From an uncultured Sphingomonadaceae bacterium (GTDB lineage Bacteria > Pseudomonadota > Alphaproteobacteria > Sphingomonadales > Sphingomonadaceae): a DNA stretch of 64,000 nucleotides. The DNA lies in NCBI GenBank assembly GCA_947489315.1, contig CANLCX010000002.1, positions 496,001-560,000 on the forward strand, written 5' to 3'. Shown here piece after piece: positions 19,137-29,722 of this stretch. A program made the translations under genes and the position numbers. Position 1 is the first letter of the stretch; each line of letters starts with the position of its first letter. A model generated the notes under the pieces. That model had not been told where the DNA came from and did not search any database. It was given only the letters and a program-made list of their open reading frames with translations.

Positions 19137-19150
19137 AAGGGCACGATAAG

Positions 19151-20665
19151 ATGCATCCTCGTGTTTTTGCAAAAACCCACCCGGACCATCTTGCAACGAT
19201 TCTGGCCGATGGTTCTCGGTCATTGCGTTACGCAGAGCTGGAAACGCGCGCGAACAAGGGCGCGCATTATTTCCGGTCGCTTGGTATCGACAATGGAGAT
19301 GCCATCGGCATTTGGCTGCCCAATGGCATTGAATTTTTCGAGGTTTACTGGGCGGCCCAAAGAGCGGGCGTTTACATATGCCCGATATCGACCCAACTCA
19401 CCGCAGAAGATGCCGCCTATATCCTGAACGACAGCGGTGCCAAACTTGTTGTCACCGACATTCTCGTGAAATCTGCACAGGAACTCCTAGATCGCAAGAG
19501 CAGCTTGATTTCCGATACCCTTGTCATTTTGGAAGGCACGCAATGGACCGAAGCCATTGCGCCGTTTCCAGAAAAACCAATTGCCGACGAGCGGGCCGGC
19601 TATCAGATGGTCTATTCCTCCGGCACTACAGGGCGTCCCAAGGGTGTCAGGGTCCCATTGTCTGACGAAGCGGCCGACGCACCAATGGTTCGCGCCAAAC
19701 TTATGCAGCAAAGCTTCGGGTTTGATGAGCATTCCGTTTTGCTAACCCCGGCTCCATTATATCATGCGGCGCCGCTGATATTTTCCACCATTCCGCAGCG
19801 CCTGGGCGCAACCATAGTCATCATGCCCAAATTTGATGCGGAAGACATGCTGCGACTGATTGAAAAATATCGCGTTACCTTTGTTCAGATGGTCCCGACC
19901 ATGTTTGTCCGCCTGCTGAAATTACCCAAAGCGGTCCGGGAGCGATATGATATTTCCTCCTTGCAGAATGTTCTGCATGCTGCCGCTCCCTGTCCCATCG
20001 AAACCAAGCGCCAGATGCTTGATTGGTTTGGACCAATAATTTCTGAATATTATGCGGGATCAGAAGGCAACGGCTCTACGGCCATCGGACCATTAGAATG
20101 GCTTGAAAAACCGGGTTCGGTCGGGAAAGCACAAGGCGCTACCATTCATATCTGTGGCGAAAATGGCGAAGAACTGCCGGTTGGAGAAGATGGCCTGATC
20201 TATTTTGCCGGCGGCGAAGATTTTGAATATCTGAATGATCCCCAGAAAACAAAAGATTCCCGCCATCCGGAACACCCCAATTGGAGCACGTTAGGCGACA
20301 TTGGTCATGTTGACGAAGACGGCTACCTTTATCTCACCGATCGCAAAAGCTTCATGATCATTTCCGGCGGTGTGAATATCTATCCGCAAGAAGTCGAAAA
20401 CCTTCTGGTGCAGCATCCCGATGTCGATGATGTCGCTGTTATTGGAATCCCCAATGCGGATATGGGGGAAGAAGTCAAAGCGGTTGTGCAGCCCAAAAAT
20501 TGGGACCAAAGCGGCAAGGCACTGGCGGACCGCTTGATCGAACATTGTCGAACCAATTTGAGCCACTACAAATGCCCGCAATCGATAGATTTTGACAGAA
20601 AACTGCCGCGTCACGAAACCGGAAAGCTCTACAAGCAGGAGGTCCGGAAACGTTATTGGTCTTGA
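19151..20665 (+). CDS. Acyl-CoA synthetase / AMP-dependent ligase
   Basis: A 504-residue ANL-superfamily ligase that adenylates a carboxylic acid and transfers it to CoA. The P-loop-like motif YSSGTTGRPKGV is near residue 155. YYAGSEGNG (A5 motif), the A7 motif LGDIGHVDEDGYLYLTDR and the C-terminal lysine motif PRHETGKLYKQEVR are all present. It is closest in feel to FadD-type ligases for bulky, steroid- or terpenoid-like acids. It ends the rightward block, which suggests that the pathway delivers a carboxylate into CoA-linked degradation. It is probably not the acyl-ACP synthetase of the sphingolipid pathway, given its neighbours. Confidence 0.9.
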   Translation: MHPRVFAKTHPDHLATILADGSRSLRYAELETRANKGAHYFRSLGIDNGDAIGIWLPNGIEFFEVYWAAQRAGVYICPISTQLTAEDAAYILNDSGAKLVVTDILVKSAQELLDRKSSLISDTLVILEGTQWTEAIAPFPEKPIADERAGYQMVYSSGTTGRPKGVRVPLSDEAADAPMVRAKLMQQSFGFDEHSVLLTPAPLYHAAPLIFSTIPQRLGATIVIMPKFDAEDMLRLIEKYRVTFVQMVPTMFVRLLKLPKAVRERYDISSLQNVLHAAAPCPIETKRQMLDWFGPIISEYYAGSEGNGSTAIGPLEWLEKPGSVGKAQGATIHICGENGEELPVGEDGLIYFAGGEDFEYLNDPQKTKDSRHPEHPNWSTLGDIGHVDEDGYLYLTDRKSFMIISGGVNIYPQEVENLLVQHPDVDDVAVIGIPNADMGEEVKAVVQPKNWDQSGKALADRLIEHCRTNLSHYKCPQSIDFDRKLPRHETGKLYKQEVRKRYWS

Positions 20666-20728
20666 ATTCTGTTTTTCAAGAAAGTGGCATCGGCTTACAA
20701 AGACCAGTCTTTCATTCAAAATTCTAGT

Positions 20729-20792
20729 GTCCGCTTTTGCGCCCATAGCGGACGCAAGCGTTGTGGCTGCTATATCCCGAAAGCGGACATTG
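20729..20792. repeat. Intergenic repeat, copy A
   Basis: The stem GTCCGCT...AGCGGAC (20729-20735 with 20747-20753) encloses TTTGCGCCCAT. About 25 bases further on, CCCGAAAGCGGACATTG gives a second half-site. The same layout recurs at 22178 and partly at 23099 and 12930. It resembles short dispersed palindromic elements common in sphingomonad intergenic DNA. It could form a hairpin in either transcript after the ligase gene. Confidence 0.7.
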
Positions 20793-20853
20793 GTGAGGAG
20801 AGGCCGCAATCGTTCGAAGAAACAGTGACACAACCGTCCCATTCAGATAAATT

Positions 20854-21600
20854 GTGAAGATGGACTCCTATTTCGGACAAAGAATAGCCAGCGAACTTTG
20901 CTTCAATCCAAATTCCGGTTGGAGGTTATTCGGCATGGGCGGGGCGTTCTTGGCGTTGAGCGTCATGTATTGTGTACTGCATCAGTGGGCTCTCAATCAG
21001 CAAATTGATGTCTCGCTGTCGTTAAGTTGGGCGATTGCTGCGATGTTGCCCTTCTACATTGCCTTTGAAACAGGCAAACGAACGATCCAATGGGGCTGGA
21101 ACATATTTACGGGTACTTCGTTTGCCGTTCTGGTTGGCGCTTTCCTTTCAATTGCAATCGGACAGATTATTTTTCGCGATTTGTGGGAACAATCAATTGT
21201 GAAGATAGCGTTCGACCTGATTCTACCGAGCGCCGCCACGCTCGTTCTCCTGCGATTTACGCGCCGGTTTCAGGCTCAAAGGCAATACGGCACTGTTCCC
21301 GATGACGTACATGATCGTCCGGATTTTGATCTTTCCCTCGAGGGTGTCGATCTCGTGCGAACGGCTGGAAACTATGTTGAGCTGGTCGGTCAAGGCAAAA
21401 GCCAACTCGTTAGAGCCACCATGATTTCACTGGAAAAGAAACTCCAACAACGCGGTTTTGTTCGAATTCATCGAGGAGCAATGGCCATGAGAGACCAAAT
21501 CGATCGCATTCAGAAAAATAATGGGCATTACCGCGTTGTTATGAAATCGGGTGAATGTCAGCGCGCTAGTAAATCTTATCGAAGAAATTTGGGTCTCTGA
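20854..21600 (+). CDS. LytTR-domain membrane-bound transcriptional regulator
   Basis: A 248-residue protein. Residues 25-130 hold about four membrane helices (FLALSVMYCVLHQWAL, WAIAAMLPFYIAFET, TSFAVLVGAFLSIAI, ILPSAATLVLLRF). A C-terminal LytTR DNA-binding domain follows, with DLVRTAGNYVELVGQG, RATMISLEKKLQQRGFVRIHRGAMAMRDQI and the closing KSYRRNLGL. There is no response-regulator receiver domain, so the membrane part probably senses a signal directly. This architecture is common in alphaproteobacteria, often as a regulator of its own operon. GTG at 20854 or ATG at 20860 may start it. It is flanked by repeat copy A and lies before the DUF4440 gene. Confidence 0.88.
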   Translation: MKMDSYFGQRIASELCFNPNSGWRLFGMGGAFLALSVMYCVLHQWALNQQIDVSLSLSWAIAAMLPFYIAFETGKRTIQWGWNIFTGTSFAVLVGAFLSIAIGQIIFRDLWEQSIVKIAFDLILPSAATLVLLRFTRRFQAQRQYGTVPDDVHDRPDFDLSLEGVDLVRTAGNYVELVGQGKSQLVRATMISLEKKLQQRGFVRIHRGAMAMRDQIDRIQKNNGHYRVVMKSGECQRASKSYRRNLGL

Positions 21601-21687
21601 CCGACCGTTCGTCCCTTTATCCCAAACCGCTTGGCGTTTCCTTCATGATGGCTCAACTTGCCAGCATAACAAGGAAAGGCGTGAGTT

Positions 21688-22176
21688 ATGAAAAGCGGAA
21701 AATACGTGTTCGTGATGGTGATCCTGTGGCTATTTGCAGCTCCGGCTTACGCCGATCATCAACATGAAGAAAAGCGCGCCAGAGACATTGCTGTTTTGTC
21801 AGAAAAAAAGGTTTTTGAATGGCGTAGAATCTATGCAGAAAGAGATGCGGCTGGTTTGGACGAGTTTCTGGTTGATAGTTTTGTGGTGCTTGAATCAGAT
21901 GGCACAGTCCGAACCAAGAAGGATGAAATTCGATGGCTAGAAGAAACGCCACCGGACACCAAACCAAGTGATTTCATCTATACAATCAAACAAATCGTCT
22001 TCGCTGGAAATGATACTGCCATTGTCTACGGGCATGGCGATTCCACCCAAACAACCGACGATAACAAATATTGTCATCACAGATATTGGTCCTCCAACAC
22101 ATTGGTGCGTGTCAAAGGCGAATGGAAGGCAGCGTTCTCTCACGTTTCGGGATCAAAATGCACACTAATTGAGTAA
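21688..22176 (+). CDS. Secreted DUF4440 / SnoaL-like protein
   Basis: A 162-residue protein with a signal peptide (MVILWLFAAPAYADH) and an NTF2-fold DUF4440 domain. The fold is visible in VFEWRRIYAERDAAGLDEFLVDSFVVLESDGTVRTK and IKQIVFAGNDTAIVYGHGDST. A paired HH and the late SGSKCTLIE tail give two cysteines that could form a disulfide in the periplasm. AGGAAAGG precedes the start. It lies 87 bases after the LytTR gene and may be its target. Function unknown; DUF4440 proteins range from ketosteroid-isomerase-like enzymes to pure binding domains. Confidence 0.8.
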   Translation: MKSGKYVFVMVILWLFAAPAYADHQHEEKRARDIAVLSEKKVFEWRRIYAERDAAGLDEFLVDSFVVLESDGTVRTKKDEIRWLEETPPDTKPSDFIYTIKQIVFAGNDTAIVYGHGDSTQTTDDNKYCHHRYWSSNTLVRVKGEWKAAFSHVSGSKCTLIE

Positions 22177-22177
22177 C

Positions 22178-22240
22178 GTCCGCTTTTGCGCCCAAAGCGG
22201 ACATCAGCGTTGCGGGTAGTTCATCCCAAAAGCGGGATTT
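22178..22240. repeat. Intergenic repeat, copy B
   Basis: GTCCGCTTT (22178-22186) pairs perfectly with AAAGCGGAC (22194-22202) across TGCGCCC. It is followed after 30 bases by CCCAAAAGCGGGATTTTG, a degenerate second half-site matching copy A. It begins two bases after the stop of the DUF4440 gene, so it could act as a transcript-end hairpin. Confidence 0.75.
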
Positions 22241-22305
22241 TGCGCTAGATAGAAAATGTCTTAACAGTTTTAGGCTAATGTCTTTGGATAACTGGGAGAG
22301 ATGTT

Positions 22306-22968
22306 ATGGGGGCTTGGAACCCTGGAAATTTTAGCAACGATATTGCCCTAGACTATGTTTCCGGAATTGCATCAATGGATGATCTAAAACGACCGATAGA
22401 TACTGTAGTGTCTGGTTTGCTAGATTATATAGATGCTGACTTGGCCTGCGAGGCACTGGCCGCTGCGGATCTTTTGGCGGGCATGTTAGGAAGGCCCGCG
22501 ACAGATTTACCAGAGAAAACTCAGGATTTGCTCTCGAAGTTTAGTGAGCCTTCCGCAGATATGCTCACCCTAGCGAGAACAGCCGCTGCCCGTATATTAG
22601 AAGCTTCCGAGCTGGCTGAACTTTGGAAGGAAGAAGAGAGTCAGGCTTGGAACGATGTGATCGGCGATCTCATTCAACGTCTAGATCCTAACACTGCCTA
22701 TAAATCTCAAGAATCTGAGATACCGGTTGAAGGTGGATTTATCTGCTCGGTTTGCGAAGGGATCATCCCGGATTCCGACATGATAACTGTCGAAATAGGT
22801 TTTCCGAATATGCCGGGCATCACTATGGGGACATATTTCCATCACAGCTGCCTCGAAGCCAATTTTAAGCCTCCGTATTTTTCCAGCGAGGGATCCGTAG
22901 AGGATGCATTGAAACGACAGATCGAGCGGTTCCTACTTAGTGAGGACAATAACCGTAAGGAATCCTGA
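22306..22968 (+). CDS. DUF4259-domain protein with C-terminal Cys-rich segment
   Basis: A 220-residue cytosolic protein. It begins MGAWNPGNFSNDIALDY, the typical opening of DUF4259, whose members are often linked to immunity-type or toxin-neighbour genes but have no known activity. Residues 1-130 are helical. The C-terminal part carries CSVCEGIIPDSDM and later HHSCLE, a possible CxxC...HxxC zinc site that would be an unusual addition. GGGAGAGATGTT precedes the start. The gene stands alone between repeat copies B and C, as expected for a mobile cargo gene, though no transposase is present. Confidence 0.75.
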   Translation: MGAWNPGNFSNDIALDYVSGIASMDDLKRPIDTVVSGLLDYIDADLACEALAAADLLAGMLGRPATDLPEKTQDLLSKFSEPSADMLTLARTAAARILEASELAELWKEEESQAWNDVIGDLIQRLDPNTAYKSQESEIPVEGGFICSVCEGIIPDSDMITVEIGFPNMPGITMGTYFHHSCLEANFKPPYFSSEGSVEDALKRQIERFLLSEDNNRKES

Positions 22969-23421
22969 GCCGGTTCACGTTGCGCGCCTTAGCCATAGTT
23001 TCTCCCTAATGGTCGTTGTTTTGATCGCCGCCATCTGGAGGACATCCATTTTGGGACGAGCTATATTCCAGAATCGGCGAAGATCAGCGTTTCTAATATC
23101 CGCTTTTGCGCCCAAAGCGGACTCCAAGACTACGGTAACAGTCGCAACAATCCCCAATGAATTGATCAACGCTCGAAAGCATCCAACCGCTTTCCTACAT
23201 GCCACGCGCCTGATATGATATTCACCATGATCAGCCACCTACCCTTAGACGCGCTACTCCGTTCAACGTCCAAAACAATCGCTTCACCAGAATTTCACCC
23301 TCAAAATGCGTATAATATGTCCCCTTTCTCCGCTCTTCCTCCGTCCCTTCTATCACTATTGCCAATCGACGGCCGCAGCGGCGGCGTGGCATTCCTCCAT
23401 TAGGGAGAGAGAAATAAAGCG
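22969..23421. other. Gene-free stretch of 453 bases between DUF4259 and Rieske genes
   Basis: No credible gene is seen here. Short open frames on both strands have no ribosome site and no recognisable protein. The stretch contains repeat copy C (23099-23122). The last part before 23422 is C- and T-rich and ends in AGGGAGAGAGAAATAAAGCG, the ribosome site of the Rieske gene. Confidence 0.6.
23099..23122. repeat. Intergenic repeat, copy C (core only)
   Basis: TCCGCTTT...AAAGCGGA around TGCGCCC, identical to copy B over the core, but the flanking second half-site is lost. It is the third copy in 2.4 kb. Confidence 0.7.
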
Positions 23422-24720
23422 ATGCCTATGGATCCAGCCTATGTTGCGCAGATGAAGCGCGTGATGGAATGGGAAGCGGCGCGGACCGCTCCGCCAGAGG
23501 GCTTTCCGCATCTGCCCGATCTGCCTGCTGGCCGTTATACCTCCCAGGAATATTATGATCTGGAACAACAGCATATCTGGAAGAAGAGTTGGCTGTTCGC
23601 GGCGCATATTGATGAAGTGCCGGAGCCGGGATGCTTCATGAAATGGGAGAATACGGGTACGCCCGTGATTATCGTCCATGGCATGGATGGTGAAGTGCGG
23701 GCCTTTTACAATACCTGTCGTCATCGCGGAGCACCGGTTGTGACCGAGGAAAGGGGCCGCTCTCCACGGCTGATGTGCGGCTATCATAATTGGACTTACA
23801 AAACCGATGGTGAGTTGGTTGGTGTGCCTGAGAAACAGGACTTTACCGGGCTAGACATGTCCTGCCGCAGTTTGATCCCGGTCAAATGCGAGCGGCTCGG
23901 CAATGTGATTTTTGTGAACTTTGACGATGATGCGATGCCGCTGAAAAAATGGCTCGGCCCCGTTTGGAATGATTGGGAAGAATTTCAGTTTGACAAAATC
24001 AAGCTCGCCGCGCGCCACAGCTTTGATCTCAACTGCAATTGGAAGGTCGCGATGGAGGCCAATATGGAGGTCTATCATGTGCCCTTCATTCATCCTGAAA
24101 CCGTCGCGCCGCTGGTCGATAGCAAGCGCAATGTGAATACCATGTTCCCCAATGGCCATGCCCGGATGTTGGCCCCTGCCCCGCAGCAAACCGACCGCGA
24201 GCATGTTCGTGCCGTCGACTCTCCGCCAGAATGGCAAGAGATTGATACGGTTGGAGAATTTGGCCGCACCTGCACCCAAAGCTACACCATGTTTCCGAAC
24301 TGGGTGTCGCCGCTATCCAATTATTTTGTACCGCCTTTGATTTTCTGGCCCACCGGGTTGAATACAACCCGGTTGGAGCTCGTCACGATGGCGCTGGACT
24401 GGGGGGACGGTCCAGCGCCAGACTTGTGGACGGTGCCAGACGACAGCAAACCGAATGGCCGGGACATGAGCCCGATCATCCTCGAAGACACGCAATTTGG
24501 CGAGATGATCCAGAAGTCCATGGAAAGCGATGGCTTCAAAAGCGTGCCGCTAAGCTATCAGGAAGCGCGCATCTATAGTTTTCATCAGACTTGCGACAAA
24601 ATGATTGGTCTCGACAATGTACCGGAGCAGCTTGCGGTGGATCAGGTGATTGGCGAAGAATGGGTCTATCCCAATGATCCGCGGGTCGCGCAGATGGAGC
24701 AATTGCAGGCGGCAGAGTGA
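23422..24720 (+). CDS. Rieske non-haem iron oxygenase, alpha subunit
   Basis: A 432-residue aromatic-ring-hydroxylating-dioxygenase-type alpha subunit. The Rieske [2Fe-2S] site is C99-x-H101 with C119-x-x-H122 (CRHRGAP and MCGYH). The mononuclear iron site is in ANMEVYHVPFIHPE, where the two histidines and a downstream acid would bind iron. No beta subunit, ferredoxin or ferredoxin reductase gene lies beside it, so it probably works as an alpha-only homotrimer using shared redox partners. Many sphingomonad alpha-only members demethylate or hydroxylate aromatic acids, quaternary amines or sterol-like compounds. Substrate unknown. Confidence 0.92.
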   Translation: MPMDPAYVAQMKRVMEWEAARTAPPEGFPHLPDLPAGRYTSQEYYDLEQQHIWKKSWLFAAHIDEVPEPGCFMKWENTGTPVIIVHGMDGEVRAFYNTCRHRGAPVVTEERGRSPRLMCGYHNWTYKTDGELVGVPEKQDFTGLDMSCRSLIPVKCERLGNVIFVNFDDDAMPLKKWLGPVWNDWEEFQFDKIKLAARHSFDLNCNWKVAMEANMEVYHVPFIHPETVAPLVDSKRNVNTMFPNGHARMLAPAPQQTDREHVRAVDSPPEWQEIDTVGEFGRTCTQSYTMFPNWVSPLSNYFVPPLIFWPTGLNTTRLELVTMALDWGDGPAPDLWTVPDDSKPNGRDMSPIILEDTQFGEMIQKSMESDGFKSVPLSYQEARIYSFHQTCDKMIGLDNVPEQLAVDQVIGEEWVYPNDPRVAQMEQLQAAE

Positions 24721-24771
24721 AAAACTGCGGATGACAATGACGGTGATGAGACTAGGTAATCAAGCCCCTAG

Positions 24772-26984
<2,213 letters not shown>

Positions 26985-27008
26985 AACAGGGCATAAACAG
27001 ATAGTCAC

Positions 27009-27935
27009 ATGCGGACCAAACAAACTCTAGCGATAACCGGTGCTACCGGTTTTGTGGGCGGACATTTGCTCAACCTCGCCGTGCGTGCCGGTTTTCCGGT
27101 TCGCGCCCTTACCCGCCGTACGCAGGATGACCGGCCGAACGTCACATGGGTGCGCGGCGCTTTGGACAATCCAGCTAGCCTCAGCGTGTTATGCACAGGG
27201 GCCGATGTGGTGATCCATATCGCCGGAGTGGTCAACGCACCTACCCGAGAAGGCTTTGAAACGGGCAATGTCGCCGGTACATTGGCCGTCGTCGAGGCGG
27301 CCAAAAAATCGGGGTGCAAGCGCTTCATTCATGTTTCATCGCTGGCCGCGACCCTGCCCAAACTTTCCATCTATGGAGAAACCAAAGCCAAAGCAGAGAA
27401 GATTGTGAAAAGCAGCGGGCTCGATTGGACGATCATTCGACCACCGGCCGTTTATGGACCTGGAGATGCCGATATGCTTGATGTCTTCAAAATGGCCAAG
27501 CTTGGCTTCATCAACCTGCCACCCAATGCTGATGGCCGTCTTTCAGCAATCCATGTAGACGATCTGGCGCGGGCCTTGATGACCATTATTCCCGAAAATG
27601 AAGATCTGACCACTGAAATATTTGAGGTAGATGACGGAAAAACTGGTGGCTGGACCCAAGCGAGCTTTGCCAAAGCCATTGGATGGGCGATCGGCAAACG
27701 AATCAAACCTATAGCGACACCAAAATTTCTTCTGAAACTTGGCGCTAAAGCGGATCGCCTGATACGCCGTGACAAGGCCAAGCTGACCGAGGACCGAGTG
27801 AGCTATTTCTGCCATGATGACTGGACTGTCGATCCCGCCAAGCGCTTGCCGCCCGAGCTATGGACACCGCAAATAGAGACGCGACAAGGGTTGAAAGATA
27901 CAGCCAAATGGTACCGACAAAATGACTGGCTCTGA
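27009..27935 (+). CDS. NAD(P)-dependent epimerase/dehydratase-type SDR, CerR-like candidate
   Basis: A 308-residue extended short-chain dehydrogenase. The nucleotide-binding motif is TGATGFVGGHLL. The catalytic Ser-Tyr-Lys region shows HVSSLAATLPKLSIYGETKAKAE, with YxxxK at YGETK. The substrate loop RPPAVYGPGD follows. It sits 24 bases after proB and 2 kb before acp-spt. In Caulobacter a reductase of this general class (CerR) acts in ceramide synthesis by reducing the 3-keto group. The size, fold and neighbourhood fit that role, but other nucleotide-sugar or lipid reductases cannot be excluded. Confidence 0.8.
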   Translation: MRTKQTLAITGATGFVGGHLLNLAVRAGFPVRALTRRTQDDRPNVTWVRGALDNPASLSVLCTGADVVIHIAGVVNAPTREGFETGNVAGTLAVVEAAKKSGCKRFIHVSSLAATLPKLSIYGETKAKAEKIVKSSGLDWTIIRPPAVYGPGDADMLDVFKMAKLGFINLPPNADGRLSAIHVDDLARALMTIIPENEDLTTEIFEVDDGKTGGWTQASFAKAIGWAIGKRIKPIATPKFLLKLGAKADRLIRRDKAKLTEDRVSYFCHDDWTVDPAKRLPPELWTPQIETRQGLKDTAKWYRQNDWL

Positions 27936-28004
27936 CGCCTCATAAAATCACTAGCTGCCACAGTCGTTTAACAAGCGCATGGTGATTGTCTGGGAGATGA
28001 TGTT

Positions 28005-29195
28005 ATGCAGAACAATGCTGCGGTGCGCGATGATGTACCGACCCACAATTTCGATATCTATGCCGAACCCGCGATCAAGATCGACGTGCATGATGCTTTT
28101 CTGGCCCTGAAAAAAGAAGCCCCTCCCTTGTTCTGGACGCCCGCCAATGGTGGGCATTGGATTGTGACCGACGGAGATATGATGATCGACTTGCTCCGCA
28201 AGCCCAATATCTTTTCAAACGAGAATTTTTCGATCCCTCATATTGAGAATATACCCAAGACCATTCCGCTATCACTCGATCCGCCCGAGCACCGCCCCTA
28301 CCGCCAAATGATGCGCCCGTTTTTTGAGAAAAAAGCGATTGCGCCATTGCAAGACCGGATACAGCAATGGGCCGACCGGCTTATCGGAGCGGTAAAAGCA
28401 GATGGGCAATGTGAATTTGTTGAAGCGGTGGGTTCGCGCTTTCCGGTATCGGTTTTCATGGAAATGCTCGGATTGCCGCTTGACCGCTTTGACGAGTTCC
28501 GCGCGCTGGTAAACGAAAATTTTGCTTTGGCCGGTACGCCGGATGCTGCGGTAGTTCAGCAGAAAATTGTCGCTATTCTCGCCGAATTTGTGAAAGTGCG
28601 ACAGGCCGATCCCCAAGACGATATGATGAGCCATATCATCCAATCCGACATTGATGGTCGCGCGCTTTCCTTCGAAGAACTGCTCTCTATCGCACATCTG
28701 CTGTTCCTTGCCGGCCTAGATACCGTGGTCAATGCGCTGAGTTTCAGCATGAAGCATCTGGCCGTAAATACGGCCCTGCAACAGCGGATTATTGATGACC
28801 CTGCCTGTATCCCCGATGTCACCGAGGAGCTGCTCCGCCGCTACAGTTTCGTCAACCTGCCCCGCCAAATCAACGAAGACACAATGCTTGGCGGGCAAAA
28901 ACTGTCCAAGGGCGAGAAGATTATCTGTCCGCTGGCAATGATCGGCTGGGAGGATAAACTCAACGAAGACCCCATGACCGTCTCGATCGATCGCAAACAT
29001 TATCGCCACGGCGCTTTTGGCTCCGGCATCCATACGTGCCTTGGACTGCATCTGGCGCGGATGGAGCTGCATATTTTCTATGAAACGTGGTTCCGTGAGA
29101 TTGGCAAATTTCAACTGCAGCCGGATAGACCGCAAGGTGCCATGCGCGGCGGCGTTGTGTGGGCGATTGAAGACCTATGGTTCCGCTGGGGATAG
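28005..29195 (+). CDS. Cytochrome P450
   Basis: A 396-residue bacterial class I P450. The oxygen-activating I-helix motif is LAGLDTVVNA, the ExxR is EELLRR in the K-helix, and the haem-binding loop is FGSGIHTCLGLHLARME with the ligand Cys at about residue 345. No dedicated ferredoxin or reductase is adjacent. GGGAGATGATGTT precedes the ATG. The P450 stands between the CerR-like gene and acp-spt, so hydroxylation of a fatty acid, a long-chain base or an isoprenoid is possible. The position alone does not prove a link to sphingolipids. Confidence 0.93.
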   Translation: MQNNAAVRDDVPTHNFDIYAEPAIKIDVHDAFLALKKEAPPLFWTPANGGHWIVTDGDMMIDLLRKPNIFSNENFSIPHIENIPKTIPLSLDPPEHRPYRQMMRPFFEKKAIAPLQDRIQQWADRLIGAVKADGQCEFVEAVGSRFPVSVFMEMLGLPLDRFDEFRALVNENFALAGTPDAAVVQQKIVAILAEFVKVRQADPQDDMMSHIIQSDIDGRALSFEELLSIAHLLFLAGLDTVVNALSFSMKHLAVNTALQQRIIDDPACIPDVTEELLRRYSFVNLPRQINEDTMLGGQKLSKGEKIICPLAMIGWEDKLNEDPMTVSIDRKHYRHGAFGSGIHTCLGLHLARMELHIFYETWFREIGKFQLQPDRPQGAMRGGVVWAIEDLWFRWG

Positions 29196-29197
29196 GC

Positions 29198-29722
29198 CTA
29201 GCCTTGCAATAACGGCCCGGTAAACTGCTCGGCAAGATATGTAACGAAGGTGAGCGAGAGGCCGAGCAGAAACACGCGGTAGGCAAGACCCAGATAACGG
29301 TATTTTTTGCGTTCCAGCACCAGACCCATTTGATAGATATCGCGCAACATGGTGCGATACACCGTTTCCTGATTCACGAAATTCTCGGTCAATAGCTTGT
29401 CCTTAAACTCGTCTTCCGATACTTTCGAAAACGCGCCGAAAAACAGCATGTTGGGATTGGCACCTGCCCGGATTTTGGTCGCTGGCATCACCGCAATCGC
29501 GGCCAGGCCGGCCGCGCAAAAAGCCGAAATCGCCAATATCAGTAACGGTAGCGAAAATGTGCTGGCATGGCTTTGTCCGATCGCCAATGTAAAAACCACA
29601 AAGGTGGCACCAATGAGCATGTTCGCTTTATGATCGGCCATCAGACTGAGCTGAACATGATGCTGCTGGGTCGTCCGCAGCAATTGGATGACTTCGTCCG
29701 GCCATTTTCGTTCTTCGGTCAT
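29198..29722 (-). CDS. Pycsar-effector-like (PycTM/DUF5706) membrane protein
   Basis: A 174-residue protein. The N-terminus HHVQLSLMADHKANMLIGATFVV fits the start of the PycTM/DUF5706 fold. Two membrane helices follow (MLIGATFVVFTLAIG and LPLLILAISAFCAAGLAAIAV), then a long charged cytosolic helix and a last helix LLGLSLTFVTYLAE. In Pycsar defence such proteins disrupt the membrane when bound by cCMP or cUMP. No pyrimidine cyclase gene is present here, so this may be a stand-alone member with another role. I chose ATG at 29722; the open frame extends upstream only as antisense of acp. Confidence 0.75.
   Translation of the reverse strand: MTEERKWPDEVIQLLRTTQQHHVQLSLMADHKANMLIGATFVVFTLAIGQSHASTFSLPLLILAISAFCAAGLAAIAVMPATKIRAGANPNMLFFGAFSKVSEDEFKDKLLTENFVNQETVYRTMLRDIYQMGLVLERKKYRYLGLAYRVFLLGLSLTFVTYLAEQFTGPLLQG

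Noticed and set aside
19151-20665. Assignment of this ligase as the acyl-ACP synthetase of ceramide synthesis
   Set aside because: It ends a catabolic operon 7 kb from the nearest lipid gene, and its overall sequence is more like FadD-type CoA ligases.
22940-23238. Short open frames on both strands between DUF4259 and the Rieske gene
   Set aside because: They run through repeat copy C, have no ribosome site, and show no protein-like composition.
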